Of a stretch of 10,000 bases of DNA, positions 7,572 to 10,000 are shown piece after piece; position 1 is the first letter of the stretch, and every line of letters starts with the position of its first letter. The DNA is taken from assembly GCA_028565715.1 (NCBI GenBank), contig JAOXYC010257340.1:1-10000 (forward strand), read 5' to 3'. The position numbers and the translations under genes are program-made. The notes under the pieces are model-generated. The model was not told the DNA's origin and ran no database searches. It saw nothing but the letters and a program-made list of their open reading frames with translations. The DNA is from Phoronis pallida. Its lineage: Eukaryota > Phoronida > Phoronidae.

Positions 7572-8255
7572 ATATTTTAACATTTAGAAATACTAGATGG
7601 ATTTATAAAAATTGATGTCAAGTTGGAAAAGTTTTTTCGACAAGTTGAGTCATAACAAAATCAAACGACAACTGTTAAATTAACAAAGGAATCCATTTTT
7701 AAGAGGAAAACGCTCATAAATCCACTGTTAATTAACTGTTAACATAACCACAACTTTCCAACACAAAAAAGTTGAGCGTTCATTATTCCGCAATCACATT
7801 GTTGGGTGCTGTATCATTCAAAGCACTGTGATGGTGATACAATGATGTGTAAGACCCAGTTGTGTGAGGGATCAAACTATTCAGCATACCTACTCAGCCA
7901 TTAACAATACGTGCATGTAAACATCAAACAACGTTGATGAGGGTTACATGTGGAGAGAGCAGAAAAGAAATCATTCAAGGTATTTTGAGTGCATTTCATT
8001 GCCAATAAATGGAGAACGTAACGAACAAAAAACTGTTCTGAAGACTGATTGATGAAGAATGTATCATTGGTCCATGCAATGCCATAAAACTGGAAAAACA
8101 TTGAAATTTCCAGATGTTTCCAAATTCTCGCAAAGTAAAGAAACCAATAAAACAAAATTATCTTTAAATTGAAATTAATCCAAGCTTCAAAACACTTTTT
8201 AGCAAATGATCGAGCTTTGAGTATGGTATTTAAACAAACCTGAGCTTAAAAAAAG
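7572..8255. other. Non-coding stretch with small inverted repeats
   Basis: Several short complementary words lie in 7615-7780. GTTGGAAAAGTT near 7622 pairs with AACTTTCCAAC near 7751-7761 with one bulge. AACGCTCA near 7709 pairs with TGAGCGTT near 7773. The perfect palindrome GTTAATTAAC is at 7727-7736. They could be remnants of an old foldback element. No coding signal is recognised. Confidence 0.4.
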
Positions 8256-8282
8256 ACTCAGCCGGGACGGGGCAACTCGGCC
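8256..8282. repeat. Short GC-rich motif with direct repeat ACTC(A/G)GCC
   Basis: ACTCAGCC at 8256-8263 recurs as ACTCGGCC at 8275-8282 with a spacing of 19 bases, separated by a G-rich spacer. It stands out in an AT-rich context. A related ACTCGGCT occurs at 4000-4007 in the possible promoter island. The function is unknown; it may be the end of a dispersed repeat. Confidence 0.3.
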
Positions 8283-9119
8283 ACATTTTGTTTTTCCTAT
8301 TTTCTGCCAGAGAAGTGATCAATGACATATTGTATAGCTTGTGAGGCAGACCAGTCACTTAAACTACCATTACCAGTGATTAATCCGGGGATTGTAAACA
8401 AACATTTCCAGAAACTGGACACTGACTCATACAGTAAAAAAGCCAGGGTCTTGCTGTATCTGGCATCTGTGGTCACCACAAATACGGCGCTCATCATTCT
8501 ATCATTCTTTGTAAAAACATAAATGGTCAACAGCTGTGACTCATTGAAATATTTTAAGTCAAGTATTTTCAAAATGTAACCTTAAATATTGTATATAAGA
8601 ACCATAAACTGGTGAACCTGTTTTTTTTTCTCTTAGGAAGTATGCCCAGTTTTGATGAGAGACATCTAGAAGATGCTTTGAACCAAGTAGGCTTTATTTA
8701 AACCGTTTGAGGGCAATAAATGGAGGCATATACATAAATCATCAGCTTTTTTATTGAAAAGGATGGATGGACATGAATAAAAAACCTTCCTGATGAAGCT
8801 GCTTACGGAACTTCACACAGTTTTATACAAATTTGTCACATATGTTACAAATTGATCGGGTTATTCTGTGGCCATAAACCAGCACAGTATTGAACAAGTA
8901 ATTAACTGAACTAGTAAGTTGTAAGCTGTACCTCAACAATCTAGCATGTCCATCTGTTTATCTATTCACACTGAACAATGGAACCAGCAGACCAATCCCA
9001 ACATGGTGGTGGACATCAACAGCTAGTCATAACATCAAACTTTAAACAGTTTAAATTATCTTTCGAATTCAGAAAAACAATAACGCTTTACAACTTAGGT
9101 AAATTTTCTGAGTTTTTAG
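8283..9119. other. Non-coding stretch between GC motif and foldback element
   Basis: A 91-codon open stretch on the minus strand (8572-8297) overlaps a 66-codon one on the plus strand. Neither has a recognised motif or a convincing set of splice sites. An imperfect 24-bp palindrome is centred on ACATATGT at 8830-8853. The remainder is AT-rich and featureless. Confidence 0.45.
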
Positions 9120-9123
9120 TTAA

Positions 9124-9465
9124 AGATACGGTCTCCTTGTTGGTGAGGATCTGGGATCAAAATTCAAATTGACTAGAAATTGTGTGTACGTGTCCTTTGA
9201 TGAATATAATTAACCTGCATCTTAGTCAAAAAATCGGTAAAGGGGTAAATTTGAGCTTTTTATCCTAAAAAAGTGTAAATTTCGAAAACCTTGTTGTCCG
9301 ACAAGGTTTTTTGGATACAAAGATCTCAAATTTACCCCTTTACCGATTTCTTGGATTTTTTTTACTATGATGCAGGTTAATTATATTCATCAAAGGACTC
9401 ATACACAAAATTTCTAGAGATTTGAATTTTGACCCCAGATCCTCACCAACGAGGAGACAGTATCT
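9124..9465. mobile_element. Complete 342-bp foldback MITE with TTAA on both sides
   Basis: Almost the whole element is one inverted repeat. The left arm 9124-9294 pairs with the right arm 9301-9465 around a 6-base loop (9295-9300), with a perfect 10-bp stem at the apex (AAAACCTTGT and ACAAGGTTTT). The left arm carries about 19 extra bases near the apex. The termini are AGATACGGTCTCC and, on the right, GGAGACAGTATCT. TTAA flanks both ends (9120-9123 and 9466-9469), and sequence similarity between copies is lost right after it. TTAA is the target duplication of piggyBac-type transposons, so a piggyBac-mobilised non-autonomous element is possible, although the termini are not typical CCC-type ends. 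An alternative is that TTAA belongs to the terminal repeat itself. It encodes no protein. Confidence 0.85.
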
Positions 9466-9469
9466 TTAA

Positions 9470-10000
9470 CAAAGGTCAATTTGGAGTTTTTTTTGGAATT
9501 TATGAACACTTAAACTTCAAATTAAAATTGATGTTTTGACACTTACCATGTGGTACAAACTCATTGATCAAATTCCCTGATTACATAAACTAGCCAATAT
9601 CATCCTTGGCATTTCCTGTATACATGATTCAAAAACTTCTGTCACGCAAAAAACCAATCACGTCAACCTTTTGAGTTTGTTCAACAAAGAAGACTTTCTA
9701 ACGGGCCTCTAACATCGAGTTTCACAGTAGCACGTCTTTGACTGACCGCAGTTGTAATGTAATAGTATCCGCAGACTTATCACCTTTATAATATACTGAA
9801 CACAAGTTTGGCGATTACTTGGTAGATAATTATATATGAGTAACCAAATCTTATCATAGCCAGGTAACAAATTACAGGTATGAACTAAAGGCTGGCTATT
9901 CATGTCATTCATGAGGGCGACCCGTATGAATGAAAGTGGATACATTATGGTCGCGGTGATTCACAAACAACTGCTGTCATTTCGGTGCATATTAAAACTT
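9470..10000. other. Right-end flank, no recognised gene
   Basis: A 78-codon open stretch on the minus strand (9945-9709) has no recognisable domain and may be chance. A composite ACCAATCACGTCA lies at 9653-9665, combining a CCAAT box with a CRE-like half site. Base composition becomes slightly more balanced towards the right edge, so a gene could begin beyond it, but nothing here proves that. Confidence 0.4.

Noticed and set aside
7901-8155. 84-codon minus-strand open stretch rich in Phe and Cys
   Set aside because: No family resemblance or exon context; the aromatic-rich composition follows from the AT-rich DNA.
8297-8572. 91-codon minus-strand open stretch (MKILDLKYF...)
   Set aside because: No recognised domain, an overlapping open frame on the other strand and no convincing exon context. 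A run of this length is expected about once by chance in 10 kb of AT-rich DNA. A real exon of an unknown gene cannot be fully excluded.
9709-9945. 78-codon minus-strand open stretch
   Set aside because: No domain, signal peptide or splice-site support; length is compatible with chance.
1-10000. CRISPR arrays, prokaryotic operons, tRNA or rRNA genes, viral genes
   Set aside because: No regularly spaced repeats, ribosome-binding-site-led gene strings, tRNA-like cloverleaf, rRNA-like sequence or viral protein similarity was found; spliced exons show that this is eukaryotic DNA.

Overview
The window looks like nuclear DNA of an AT-rich invertebrate animal. It has no bacterial-style gene packing. 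One gene, on the minus strand, is broken into exons with consensus GT-AG junctions, and most of the rest is AT-rich non-coding sequence. The encoded protein belongs to the animal ABTB2/ABTB3 (BTBD11) family of ankyrin-BTB proteins. The species cannot be fixed from the sequence. A mollusc or another lophotrochozoan or invertebrate deuterostome would fit, but that is a guess.

Layout, left to right. Positions 1-172 are one arm of a foldback (MITE-like) repeat lying inside an intron. Positions 337-3666 hold five exons of the minus-strand gene, read right to left: 3666-3456, 3333-3160, 2814-2203, 1037-771 and 523-337. All five join in one open frame and give 483 complete residues. The transcript must continue beyond position 1, because the last visible exon ends at a splice donor inside a codon. 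The ankyrin repeats and BTB domain expected at the C-terminus are therefore outside the window. Positions 3667-9119 are mostly AT-rich non-coding sequence with a few GC-richer islands (about 3977-4096, 5883-6060 and 8256-8282), a 42-44 bp tandem duplication and some small palindromes. At 9124-9465 there is a complete 342 bp foldback element, almost a perfect inverted repeat, flanked by TTAA on both sides. It belongs to the same family as the partial copy at the window start. Positions 9470-10000 contain no recognisable gene.

The most interesting observation is in the protein. Residues about 179-268 read as an H2B-like histone fold, and residues about 281-375 read as an H2A-like histone fold, back to back in the order H2B-H2A. 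The H2A match runs through helix 1, helix 2, the L2 loop, helix 3 and the start of the C-terminal tail. Several basic DNA-contact residues and most acidic-patch residues of true H2A are replaced. Exons 4 and 5 may encode part of a further histone-like fold. Known family members are described as CUL3-type BTB adaptors or synaptic scaffolds. The visible part suggests an N-terminal histone-fold module used for protein contacts rather than for packaging DNA.
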